NCBI GenBank assembly: GCA_017854585.1
Contig: JAFMHK010000018.1
Coordinates: forward strand, 1 to 64,000
Length of the DNA: 64,000 bases
Source: Paracoccaceae bacterium
GTDB taxonomy: Bacteria > Pseudomonadota > Alphaproteobacteria > Rhodobacterales > Rhodobacteraceae
Direction of reading: 5' to 3'
The notes beneath the pieces are model-generated. The model made no database searches. It was not told where the DNA came from and worked only from the letters and a program-made list of their open reading frames with translations. Each line of letters begins with the position of its first letter. The stretch's first letter is position 1. The position numbers and the translations under genes were made by a program. Positions 17,532-25,827 of the stretch are shown one piece after another.

Positions 17532-18420
17532 GCGCCTGATCGATCCTGACGCTCCGGCCATCACGGTCATGGTGCAGGGCGCCACCGGTCGCGCGGCCAG
17601 CCGCAATATCGGCCGCATGCGCGCCCATGGGACGCACATCGTCGCTGGTGTGTCGCCACGCGGCGCGGGCGACAGCATCGAGGGAATACCCCTCTTTGCC
17701 ACAGCGACCGAGGCCGCCGCCGCGACCGGTGCCGAGGCGAGCCTTCTGATGGTTCCGCCGTTGTCCGTCCTGCCCGCTGCGACCGAGGCACTGGAGGCTG
17801 GCGTCAAGCTAATCGTCACCGTGACCGAGGGGATTCCCGTGCACGATACCGTGCGCCTGCACGCGGTCGTACGTACCCACGGCGCGACGTGGATCGGGGC
17901 ATCTTCGCCCGGTCTGGCGGTTCCGGGGCGTTGCAAGCTGGGGTTCTTGCCCGATGCGTGCCTCTTGCCCGGACCACTGGCTATCTGGTCGAAAAGCGGC
18001 ACCTTGTCCTACGAGACGGGATTGCGGCTGGTCGCGCGGGGACTTGGTCAATCGGCATGGATCGGCGTGGGCGGCGACCCGGTCAAGGGAACGCGCTTTG
18101 CCGATCTGGTCGCCCCGTTTCGGCACCACGCACCGACACGCGGCGTGGTCATCGTCGGCGAAATCGGCGGTACCGAAGAGGAAGAACTGGCTGAGGTGCT
18201 TGCCACAGCCCCAATGGGAAAACCCATCTACGCTATTCTGGCCGGTGCGGCAGCACCTGAGGGCCGGATGATGGGCCACGCGGGGGCCATCGTCTCGGGC
18301 GGGCGTGGCGGCTTTTCCAGCAAGGCCGCCGCCCTGGAAGCCGCGGGGGTCCATGTTTTCCGCGCAATCGCACCGATGGTCGACCGCATCGCCAACGACA
18401 TGAAGGAACACAGACCATGA
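17524..18420 (+). CDS. Acyl-CoA ligase (ADP-forming) alpha subunit, SucD-like
   Basis: This 298-aa CoA-binding subunit has VMVQGATGRAASRNI near the start and IWSKSGTLSYETG near residue 155. The phosphohistidine loop GRMMGHAGAIVSG lies near residue 248 and its His is the residue phosphorylated in SucD. The start at ATG 17524 overlaps the beta-subunit stop by 8 bases, and its own stop overlaps the acyl-CoA dehydrogenase ATG by 4. Together the subunits would make acyl-CoA from a carboxylic acid, ATP and CoA. It is diverged from housekeeping SucD; malate-CoA ligase and other dicarboxylate-CoA ligases are alternatives. Confidence 0.85.
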   Translation: MLERLIDPDAPAITVMVQGATGRAASRNIGRMRAHGTHIVAGVSPRGAGDSIEGIPLFATATEAAAATGAEASLLMVPPLSVLPAATEALEAGVKLIVTVTEGIPVHDTVRLHAVVRTHGATWIGASSPGLAVPGRCKLGFLPDACLLPGPLAIWSKSGTLSYETGLRLVARGLGQSAWIGVGGDPVKGTRFADLVAPFRHHAPTRGVVIVGEIGGTEEEELAEVLATAPMGKPIYAILAGAAAPEGRMMGHAGAIVSGGRGGFSSKAAALEAAGVHVFRAIAPMVDRIANDMKEHRP

Positions 18421-19589
18421 AAATCGCGTTCAGCAGCGAACAGCGCCAGATGATCGGCGCGGTCCGCGAGGTGGTGCAGGCGAACTTCATCAGGCGTGGC
18501 ACCCGCTGGATGGATGGCACTTTCCCTTGGGAAAACATGGCGGAACTGGCCGACCTCGGGGTTCTGGGCATGGCCGTTCCTGAGGAATACGGCGGCCTTG
18601 GCCTGCCGGTTCTGGACACCGCGCTGGTGCTGGAGGAGATTGGCAAGGGCTGCTACGTCACCGCGATGGCCGTTCTGGGCGAAGTCGGCGTGCAGGTGCG
18701 CGTCATCTCCACCTACGCGCCGCAATCGATCAAGGATCGCATTCTACCGGGCGTTGTTACGGGCAAGAACATTCTGGCGGTCTGCATGACCGAACCGCAC
18801 GCCGGAACCGATGTTCCGAACTACCGCACCAATACGAAAATCATGAATGACCGCGTCGTGGTCAATGGCGTGAAGACCCTGATCTCGCGTGCGCCCGAGG
18901 CGGCGATGTTCGTGGTGTTCACCCGCGTCAACGATCAGCCGGGCCGCGAAGGCATCGGTTGCGTTCTGGTCGATGCCGGCACGCCTGGGCTGGAGGTGAC
19001 GGGCAATTATCACACGATGGGCGGCGAATACCTGCACGAGGTGCGCTTCGAAAACGTCGAACTGCCGCGCGAGAACCTCGTGATCGACCGCGATGGGATG
19101 AAGATGCTGCTGAACGCCTTCAACACGCAGCGCTGCCTGAACCCCGCAATCTCGCTGGGGATGGCCGAAGGGGCCTTCGATGAAAGCCTGAAATACGCAC
19201 AGGATCGCACCGCATTCGGCCGCGCCATCGGCGATTTTCAGGGCATGCGCTGGAAACTTGCCGATATGTACAAGGATATCGAAGCCGGGCGCGGCCTGCT
19301 CTATCGCGCGGCGGCGGGCGCAAATCCGTTTCCCGATCCATTCCTTGCCGCCACGGCCAAGATCTTCTGCAACGAGATGGCCCTGCGCGTCACCTCCGAG
19401 GCGGTCCAGATCCACGGCGGCTATGGCTTTACCGATGAATATCTTGTGTCGCGGCACTATCGCGGTGCGCGCTACGGCACACTCGGTGGCGGCACCTCCG
19501 AGACATTGCGCGACCTGATCGGCAAGCGATTGATGAAAGACGGCGACATGGGCGACGGCATCCTGAGCCGCGTCCTCGACATGGGCTGA
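18417..19589 (+). CDS. Acyl-CoA dehydrogenase family protein
   Basis: This 390-aa flavoprotein has the usual acyl-CoA dehydrogenase layout: VCMTEPHAGTDVP near residue 120 for FAD and substrate contact, RTAFGRAIGDFQG near 265, and QIHGGYGFTDEY near 330. It is expected to form a double bond alpha-beta to the CoA thioester made by the ligase encoded just before it. The carboxyl motif reads LGGGTSETLRDL, so the medium-chain-type catalytic Glu of YEGT is absent. The isovaleryl-type helix-G position appears to be Gln (FNTQRCLNPA). Catalysis may therefore use another base or a different reaction. Confidence 0.87.
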   Translation: MKIAFSSEQRQMIGAVREVVQANFIRRGTRWMDGTFPWENMAELADLGVLGMAVPEEYGGLGLPVLDTALVLEEIGKGCYVTAMAVLGEVGVQVRVISTYAPQSIKDRILPGVVTGKNILAVCMTEPHAGTDVPNYRTNTKIMNDRVVVNGVKTLISRAPEAAMFVVFTRVNDQPGREGIGCVLVDAGTPGLEVTGNYHTMGGEYLHEVRFENVELPRENLVIDRDGMKMLLNAFNTQRCLNPAISLGMAEGAFDESLKYAQDRTAFGRAIGDFQGMRWKLADMYKDIEAGRGLLYRAAAGANPFPDPFLAATAKIFCNEMALRVTSEAVQIHGGYGFTDEYLVSRHYRGARYGTLGGGTSETLRDLIGKRLMKDGDMGDGILSRVLDMG

Positions 19590-19605
19590 GCAGGAGGGCT
19601 CCCGA

Positions 19606-20394
19606 ATGGCACGCAATTTCACGAACCCGGTAAAAGACAAGCTGAAGGCGGGCGAGCCCGTGTTCGGGATGAGCGTGCGCATGGTCCGCTCGGCCGACGT
19701 GGCCCGGATAGCCAAAAGCACCGGACACGACTTCTTGTTCATCGACATCCAGCATTCCGTGTTCAATCCTGAAACGATCATCACCATCGCCCAGACCGCG
19801 ATCGAGATCGGACTGGCGCCCTTTGTCCGCGTGCGATCCATCGATGATCCGGACGTATCGCTGATGCTCGATAATTGCGTGCAAGGCATCATCTACCCCG
19901 ACATCAACACCCCTGATCAGGCTCGGCACGCGGTTGACACGTGCAAATTCGCACCCCTTGGAAAACGGAGCGTTACCGGCGGATATCCGATGTTTGATTA
20001 CCGGGCAGTGCCCGTTTCGGAGGCCGTCACGCTTCTGAACGCGGTTACACTCGTCGGGGTCATGATCGAAACGGTGGAGGGGCTCGAAAATGTCGAGGCC
20101 ATCGCCGCAGTTCCCGGCATCGACGTGATCCATGTCGGCACCAACGATTTGCTGGTGAACTTGGGAATGCCCGGCCAATTCGATGCGCCCGAGATCATCG
20201 CAGCGCAATCCCGCGTGAACAGGGCCTGCGCGGCCAACGGCATCGCCGCAGGCTGTGGCGGCAACCGTTCAATCGAACGGCAGGCCAATGCCGTGCGCAA
20301 CGGGGCGCAATTCCTGACCACGCAGACCGATATCGCGTTCCTCTCGGGTGCCGCGAAAAGCTGGACTGAGGGCTTGCGGACCGCGCTGTCCTAG
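19606..20394 (+). CDS. HpcH/HpaI-family aldolase
   Basis: This 262-aa TIM-barrel class II aldolase has metal ligands Glu in MIETVEGLENV and Asp in VGTNDL, and a catalytic His in FIDIQHS near residue 45. It has GTND where GPND is usual and DIQH where DTEH is usual. The family cleaves 4-hydroxy-2-oxoacids or, in citrate lyase/malyl-CoA relatives, CoA thioesters. ATG 19606 follows AGGAGG, 16 bases after the acyl-CoA dehydrogenase stop, so it is the last gene of this transcript. Its stop overlaps the convergent chromate-transporter gene stop by 4 bases. It is a plausible C-C cleavage step of the pathway. Confidence 0.88.
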   Translation: MARNFTNPVKDKLKAGEPVFGMSVRMVRSADVARIAKSTGHDFLFIDIQHSVFNPETIITIAQTAIEIGLAPFVRVRSIDDPDVSLMLDNCVQGIIYPDINTPDQARHAVDTCKFAPLGKRSVTGGYPMFDYRAVPVSEAVTLLNAVTLVGVMIETVEGLENVEAIAAVPGIDVIHVGTNDLLVNLGMPGQFDAPEIIAAQSRVNRACAANGIAAGCGGNRSIERQANAVRNGAQFLTTQTDIAFLSGAAKSWTEGLRTALS

Positions 20395-20915
20395 ATCAGC
20401 CCGAATGCCCCCACCACCCCCGCCAGCGCAAGGATCGCCACAGGCGGCAGCCGGGTGCCCAGCGACAGGGCCGCAGCCACCCCCGTGACGATCACAGCCA
20501 CCGGGGTGACGGCCGCAGCCAGTGTCAGCAAGACCGCACTGGAGGCCAGAAGGCCGACGGTGACAGGTATCAACCCGCGCCGCAGAACGGCGAACCAGCG
20601 CTGCCCGGACCAGCGCGTCCAACCGCGCGCAATCAGGGCCGAAAGCATCAGCGACGGCAGAACGAAGACAAGCGTCGCCAACACGCCCCCCCAAAGCCCC
20701 GAAATGCGCCACCCGATCAGGGTCACAAACAAGGTGTTGGGTCCGGGTGAGGCCTGCGCAAGCGCGAAAAGCGACGTAAAGTCCTCGGGCGTCAGCCAGC
20801 CATTCTCCACCACCACGACGCGTTGCAACTCGCCCAAGATGACGTAGATGCCACCGATCGCCAGCAGAGACTGGACAAACAGGTGCCCAAGCAGACGCAA
20901 AAGCGTATCATCCAT
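20391..20915 (-). CDS. Chromate transporter (CHR) family, half-size subunit
   Basis: This 174-aa membrane protein with about five helices belongs to the CHR family. The characteristic ALAQASPGPNTLFVTLIGWR stretch lies near residue 51, and SLLAIGGIYVILGE near the start. Half-size CHR proteins work as pairs, and its partner is encoded immediately upstream with an 8-base overlap. Members move chromate or sulfate-like oxyanions; attached here to a carboxylate transporter operon, it may instead move an organic anion, which is an inference. Confidence 0.85.
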   Translation of the reverse strand: MDDTLLRLLGHLFVQSLLAIGGIYVILGELQRVVVVENGWLTPEDFTSLFALAQASPGPNTLFVTLIGWRISGLWGGVLATLVFVLPSLMLSALIARGWTRWSGQRWFAVLRRGLIPVTVGLLASSAVLLTLAAAVTPVAVIVTGVAAALSLGTRLPPVAILALAGVVGAFGLI

Positions 20916-21495
20916 CGCGCCGCATCCGCAGATAGGTCAGCAGCAAGGACAGCGGCCCGAAACACAAGATCACCCAGATCAGCGGCCATCGCACCCAAGC
21001 CGCAGCAACGACCACCACGGCACCCAACCCCAGAACCAGCGGATTGCGCCGTTGCGGCCACAAAAGCCGCAAGCTGACGGCTATCAATAGCCCCGCAGCC
21101 CCTGCCGCGACCGCCCGCACCGCCCCCTGAACCTGCGGCACATCCGCGAAACCCGAATAGAGCGTTCCCAGCACCAGAACCAGCGCCACAGGCAAAAGAA
21201 GCAACCCCATCAGCGACACGAGCCCACCCCGCAGGCCCGCCACCCGCATGCCGAAAAGAACCGAGATATTGACGATGTTCGGCCCCGGCAGTACTTGGCA
21301 AATCGACAGGATTTCGGTGAATTCCTCGGCGTCCAGCCATTCGCGCTTGCGCACGATCTCATGCACCACGACCGGCAGAACCCCGCCGAACCCGGTGATC
21401 CCTATGACCAGAAAGCAGCGAAAAAGCGCGCCCAGCGTTATCCCGCGGTCAGCCAGCGGTGGGCGCAGCCCGCCATCGCTCAGGTGGTCGCGCAT
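20908..21495 (-). CDS. Chromate transporter (CHR) family, half-size subunit
   Basis: This 195-aa membrane protein has the matching CHR motifs: FLVIGITGFGGVLPVVVHE near residue 27 and QVLPGPNIVNISVLFG near 62. The start at 21495 (MRDHLSDGG) was chosen because it overlaps the end of the short-chain dehydrogenase gene by 16 bases; a longer in-frame version would be Cys/Trp-rich and unlike the family. It forms a tandem pair with the next gene. Confidence 0.85.
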   Translation of the reverse strand: MRDHLSDGGLRPPLADRGITLGALFRCFLVIGITGFGGVLPVVVHEIVRKREWLDAEEFTEILSICQVLPGPNIVNISVLFGMRVAGLRGGLVSLMGLLLLPVALVLVLGTLYSGFADVPQVQGAVRAVAAGAAGLLIAVSLRLLWPQRRNPLVLGLGAVVVVAAAWVRWPLIWVILCFGPLSLLLTYLRMRRDG

Positions 21496-22262
21496 AATCC
21501 GCCATCGACATTGATTGCAGTGCCACTGACATACGAGGCCGCATCGGATCCAAGGAAGCACGCCACATTGGCGAATTCCTCGGCCTCCCCCATGCGCTTG
21601 AGAGGCACCGTCTCCGCCGTCGGGCGCAGGAAATCCTCATAGCTCTGGTCGCCCCCAAGTGCCGCGTGCCGACGTTCCCACTGCCCCGACTTGATCTTGC
21701 CCACACACAGAGCGTTGACCAGAATGTTATAGGGCGCCAATTCCTTCGACAGCGCCTTGGTCATCGTGATGCCCGCCCCCCGGCTGACCGATGTCGGCAG
21801 GCTGCCACCGTCGGGCGTCTTGCCGACAATCGCGGTCACGTTGATGATCCGTCCCCAACGCTGGCCTTTCATGCCCGGCGTCACGGATCGGATCAGCCCC
21901 AGCGGGGCCAGCAACTTGAGATCCAGATCCGCCACCATCACATCGCGATCTTGTTCCTCGACCGGACCACGGCGCGAACTGCCGGCGTTGTTGACAAGGA
22001 TGTCGATCGTGCCAAAGCGGTCCAGCGCACGCGACATCGCCGCATCGCGCGCAGCCTCATCCGTGATGTCGCAAGGCACGCTGAAAAGCGTCCCGCGCGC
22101 TGTTGCCTGCATTGATGCCATCGCCTCCTCCAGCGTTGCGGCAGTGCGCGCCATCAGCACCACGTTCGCGCCCGACGCCGAAAACCGCGCGGCCATCGCC
22201 CGGCCCAATCCCGTGCTTGCCCCGGTGATCAGGGCAGTGCGTCCAGTCAAGTCGATGTGCAT
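21480..22262 (-). CDS. Short-chain dehydrogenase/reductase family protein, atypical active site
   Basis: This 260-aa protein has the SDR Rossmann motif TGASTGLGRA at residues 13-22 and NNAGSS near residue 91. The usual catalytic Tyr-x-x-x-Lys is replaced by PTSVSRGAG, putting Thr and Arg where Tyr and Lys are expected, and the active-site Ser region reads INVTAIVG. NAD(P) binding looks intact, but classical carbonyl reduction is doubtful. It lies 11 bases downstream of the tctA-like stop and overlaps the first chromate-transporter gene by 16 bases. Confidence 0.87.
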   Translation of the reverse strand: MHIDLTGRTALITGASTGLGRAMAARFSASGANVVLMARTAATLEEAMASMQATARGTLFSVPCDITDEAARDAAMSRALDRFGTIDILVNNAGSSRRGPVEEQDRDVMVADLDLKLLAPLGLIRSVTPGMKGQRWGRIINVTAIVGKTPDGGSLPTSVSRGAGITMTKALSKELAPYNILVNALCVGKIKSGQWERRHAALGGDQSYEDFLRPTAETVPLKRMGEAEEFANVACFLGSDAASYVSGTAINVDGGLCATT

Positions 22263-22273
22263 CGTTCGTCCCC

Positions 22274-23800
22274 TCAGTCGTCCGCTTGTCCGATGTCATG
22301 CGCATGCGCACGCCGTTCACGGCGGTTGCGGATCATCACCCAAACCGACCAAAGCAGAAGCAGCGCCGTCATCACCAGCAGCGTTCCACTGATCGGGCGT
22401 TCAAGCATTGCCCAGAAATCGCCCCGATAGATCAGCATCGCGCGCTTGAAATTTTCCTCGACCATCGGACCCAGAATGAACCCGATCAGCAGCGGCGCCA
22501 GCTCGAACCGCAAAAGCCGTAGGACATACCCGAGCAGCCCGAAGAACAGCACCATTCCCACATCGAACGGGCTGCTTCGTACGGTATAGACACCGATGCA
22601 TATGAAACAGATCACGGCGGGATAAAGAATGCCGTAGGGGATCTGCAGCAGCCGCACCCAGACACCGATCAGCGGAATGTTCAGGATCAAAAGCAACAGG
22701 TTGCCGATCCAGAAACTCGCCGCGAGGCCCCAGAAAATCTCGGGGTTCTGGGTCATCAGCTGCGGGCCCGGCTGGATGCCATGGATCAACAGTGCACCCA
22801 TCATGACCGCCATGGTGGCGCTGCCCGGAATACCCAAGGTCATGGTGGGGATGAAGGCCGCCTGCACGGCGGCGTTGTTGGCGCTCTCGGGCGACATGAT
22901 ACCTTCGATCGCGCCCTTGCCAAACTGCTCGGGATGACGCGACAGGCGTTTCTCAATGGCATAGCCGATGAAGGTGGCGATCGAGGGCCCTGTTCCCGGC
23001 AAGGCGCCGAAAAACGCCCCGATGCCTGCCCCCCGCAGCATCGGCATGGGGGAACGTCGCACTTCGTCACGCGTCGGGATCATGGAGCGGAAGGTGACGG
23101 CCTGAATGAAGGGCTTGTCCACATTCTGAGAGATCGACAGGATGATTTCGGACACCCCGAACAGGCCCATCGCCAGCGCGATGAAGCTGACCCCGTCGTG
23201 AAGCTCGAAATAGCCGAAATCATAGCGCGCGATGCCGGTCGTAAGATCGGCCCCGATCGTGCCCAGCATCATGCCGACGACCACCATCGCCATGCCCTTG
23301 GCCGGGGCGTCCTGCGTGACCGTTGCCGCTGCGACCAGCCCGAAAACCATGATCGCGAAATATTCGGCAGGCCCGAATGCCAAGGCCCATTGCGCGATAA
23401 CCGGCGCCAGCGTGTAAAGAAGGATAATCCCGAAGGTGCCGCCCCAGAACGACGCAATAGTCGTTGCAAAAAGCGCCACACCCGACCGCCCCTGCTGCGT
23501 CATCGGATACCCATCAAGGCAGGTCACCGCATTGGACGGCGTGCCGGGCAGGTTGAGCAAGATCGACGATGTCGATCCGCCATATTCCGCCCCGTAATAA
23601 ACGCCCGCCAGCATCACAAGCGCGGTGGTCGGATCAAGGTAGAAGGTCAGCGGCAGCAACATCGTGACCGCAGCCAACGACCCGATCCCCGGCAACGCAC
23701 CAAAGAAGGTGCCCAGAAAGACGCCCAGAAAACAATAAGCCAGGTTTTCCAAGGACACGGCGATCTGGAAACCGGCGGCGATATTTGACCAGAGGTCCAT
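22274..23800 (-). CDS. tctA: Tripartite tricarboxylate transporter, large permease TctA
   Basis: This 508-aa membrane protein has about twelve helices and matches TctA. The conserved LGTFFGALPGIGSLAAVTML stretch is near residue 28, YYGAEYGGSTSSILLNLPG near residue 68, and a second copy of the half-motif (GAFFGALPGTGPSIATFIGY) near residue 256. It forms the main translocation path for di- or tricarboxylates driven by an ion gradient. It directly follows the small permease gene (1 base between stop and ATG). Confidence 0.93.
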   Translation of the reverse strand: MDLWSNIAAGFQIAVSLENLAYCFLGVFLGTFFGALPGIGSLAAVTMLLPLTFYLDPTTALVMLAGVYYGAEYGGSTSSILLNLPGTPSNAVTCLDGYPMTQQGRSGVALFATTIASFWGGTFGIILLYTLAPVIAQWALAFGPAEYFAIMVFGLVAAATVTQDAPAKGMAMVVVGMMLGTIGADLTTGIARYDFGYFELHDGVSFIALAMGLFGVSEIILSISQNVDKPFIQAVTFRSMIPTRDEVRRSPMPMLRGAGIGAFFGALPGTGPSIATFIGYAIEKRLSRHPEQFGKGAIEGIMSPESANNAAVQAAFIPTMTLGIPGSATMAVMMGALLIHGIQPGPQLMTQNPEIFWGLAASFWIGNLLLLILNIPLIGVWVRLLQIPYGILYPAVICFICIGVYTVRSSPFDVGMVLFFGLLGYVLRLLRFELAPLLIGFILGPMVEENFKRAMLIYRGDFWAMLERPISGTLLVMTALLLLWSVWVMIRNRRERRAHAHDIGQADD

Positions 23801-24247
23801 TCAGATATCTGTCCAGAATGCAGGAATTGAAAGCCCCAGCAGCAAGATGAAAAGTATCCAGCAAATCAGGGCGATGATGGCCGAGGTTACTGCAACAAGA
23901 CGCCAGCCCGCATCCCTGTTGCCCAGCATCGACACCGCGCTTGCGGCAAATGTTGCGACAACCAGACCGACGCGGGGCAGCAGCACGCCAAACACCGCGA
24001 TGGCACCGGCAATCGTGGCCACACTGCGCCATGATACCGAAGGAAGCCGTCCGTGCATCCGGATGGCACCCGTCGCAATGATCACCCCCAGCCCCATGCC
24101 GATCGCACCAAGGCCGCGTGGAACATACCCCGGACCCATCCGGCTCATGCTGCCCATCGGGTACTCTGCCGCGCCAAAAAAGAAGAAGGCGCCGACCGCA
24201 AGGATAAGAAGGCCAGACAGGATTTCCACAGGATCGATGCGCGGCAT
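23801..24247 (-). CDS. tctB: Tripartite tricarboxylate transporter, small permease TctB
   Basis: This 148-aa protein has four predicted transmembrane helices, the usual TctB design, beginning with ILSGLLILAVGAFFFFGAAEY. The start at 24247 (MPRIDPVEIL) is preferred because GAGAG lies just before it; a GTG five codons upstream is possible. Its position between the binding-protein and large-permease genes supports the assignment. Confidence 0.88.
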   Translation of the reverse strand: MPRIDPVEILSGLLILAVGAFFFFGAAEYPMGSMSRMGPGYVPRGLGAIGMGLGVIIATGAIRMHGRLPSVSWRSVATIAGAIAVFGVLLPRVGLVVATFAASAVSMLGNRDAGWRLVAVTSAIIALICWILFILLLGLSIPAFWTDI

Positions 24248-24372
24248 TGGCTCTCGCTTCACGGGAATTCGGAAAAGGCGTCACGCCTGCCCGCCACCGG
24301 CGAAAAGACAGCCCGCGACGCCAAGGTGGCTAACGGCGGCCCGGACAATATCGACCGGGCCGCCGGAAACGA

Positions 24373-25344
24373 TCACTCCACCAGCATGCCCGCGCGCTCG
24401 GCCACTTCGGCCCAGCGGTCGAAATTTGCTGCCATGAAGGCGCCGGTTTCATCGGGGCTCATGGGACGCGGGGTGCCGCCGTCCGCCGCCAGAAACGCCG
24501 TGAACTGCTCTGACGCCAGCACCTCGTTGATCGAACCGTTCAACGTGGTCACGACATCATCAGGAATACCGTCCGGCCCAAGGATCGCCCACCACTGGAT
24601 CACCTCGAACCCGTCCAAACCGCTTTCGTTCAGGGTCGGAATGTCAGGTGCGGCCGGCGACCGCTCCAGACTGGTCAGCGCGATCGGCTTGATCGCTCCA
24701 GCCTGAACCTGTGGCAGCATCTGGGTCATCGACCCGATCGAATATTCGATGAAGCCACCCATCACGTCCGTCATGGCCGGGCCACCGCCCGGATATTGCA
24801 CGACCTGAACATTGGACCCGACCGCCTGGTTCAGCAACTCGCCCGCGAAATGCTGGATCGACCCAAGCCCTGTGGCACCATAGCTCAGCGCGTCGCTTGA
24901 CCGGATGTACTCAAAGAATTCCTCTGGCGTGGTCGCCTCCATATCGGGGCGCGCGCCGATAACCAGCGGCACCTGACCGATCAATGCGATCGGCGTAAAG
25001 TCCGCACGCGGATCGAACGGCAGATCGTTGCGGACGGCCGCGTTCATCGTGAAGGTCACAGATGCGATCATGATCGTGTAGCCGTCAGGGTCCTGCTGGG
25101 CGACATGGGCCGATCCGATCGTGGCACCACCGCCCGGACGGTTGTCGATAACCACGGGCTGGCCCCACATTTCCGAAAGCTGCATGCCAAGCTGGCGCGC
25201 CACGATGTCATTGGATCCGCCCGGCGAGAACGGCACCACAAGCGTCACGGGTTCGGATGGAAACTGCTGGGCAAGCGCGGATGTGGCGGTCGCACCGATC
25301 ACTCCAGCTGCGATGGCCATGGATGCCAACTTGGGTAAATTCAT
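24373..25344 (-). CDS. tctC: Tripartite tricarboxylate transporter substrate-binding protein, TctC/Bug type
   Basis: This 323-aa periplasmic binding protein has a signal peptide (MNLPKLASMAIAAGVIGATA, cleavage near residue 25 after SALA) and the family motifs VPFSPGGSNDIVAR near residue 37 and IDNRPGGGATIGS near 66. Bug proteins bind carboxylates through two water molecules. It heads the operon that continues with tctB and tctA after a 110-base gap. The candidate operator D lies about 110-135 bases upstream. Confidence 0.93.
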   Translation of the reverse strand: MNLPKLASMAIAAGVIGATATSALAQQFPSEPVTLVVPFSPGGSNDIVARQLGMQLSEMWGQPVVIDNRPGGGATIGSAHVAQQDPDGYTIMIASVTFTMNAAVRNDLPFDPRADFTPIALIGQVPLVIGARPDMEATTPEEFFEYIRSSDALSYGATGLGSIQHFAGELLNQAVGSNVQVVQYPGGGPAMTDVMGGFIEYSIGSMTQMLPQVQAGAIKPIALTSLERSPAAPDIPTLNESGLDGFEVIQWWAILGPDGIPDDVVTTLNGSINEVLASEQFTAFLAADGGTPRPMSPDETGAFMAANFDRWAEVAERAGMLVE

Positions 25345-25827
25345 CGATCTTCCTCCCTAATGATTGCTGCCCACCGGTGCTCCCTCCTGCGGTCCGGCGG
25401 CCTCTCGCGCCAAATTTCAGCGCCGTATCCAGTGACCTCCTCCGCCATCGGATACGAATGTATCTAAGCGTATACGCCCGGATCGGTCAACATATAAAAG
25501 GCTTGCACGACCGCCCGGCACCCGTTCAACACCCCGCAAATCCCCCCCATCGGGCCCTTCTTGTCGCGCCCGCGAACAGACCACATACCATTGAAATTTT
25601 GGGCGCCGGCAGACGCAAAGGGGGGGCATCCGGGTCAAAATGCGCCTGCAAGGGCATCATTTGCCCCAACGTGGCGTGGCACGGCGATTGATAGGCCGGT
25701 GCCAACCCCGGCTTGGATCATCGAGCGGCAGCGCCATGCGAGACAGACCCACACCACCGACGCCTTGCCGATGTCTTGGCCAAAGTTGGGGCGCTAGCCG
25801 TCGTGCTGGCGTCGTTCCCCGCGTCGG
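25345..25827. other. Intergenic control region of the transporter operon
   Basis: These 483 bases separate the tctC-like gene from the AbrB-family permease on the same strand. They contain operator candidate D at 25457-25480. The remainder is GC-rich with open frames on both strands, none with a ribosome site or recognisable protein. No clear T-tailed hairpin was seen for the AbrB-family gene. Confidence 0.5.
25457..25480. promoter_or_regulatory. GTATAC operator candidate, site D (tctCBA operon)
   Basis: Core GTATAC 25470-25475 lies in TCTAAGCGTATACGCCCG, with a second partial dyad GATACGAATGTATC at 25451-25464 immediately before it. It is about 125 bases upstream of the tctC-like start. It is the most diverged of the four main sites but keeps the (A/T)AAnCGTATACnC pattern. 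Confidence 0.55.
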
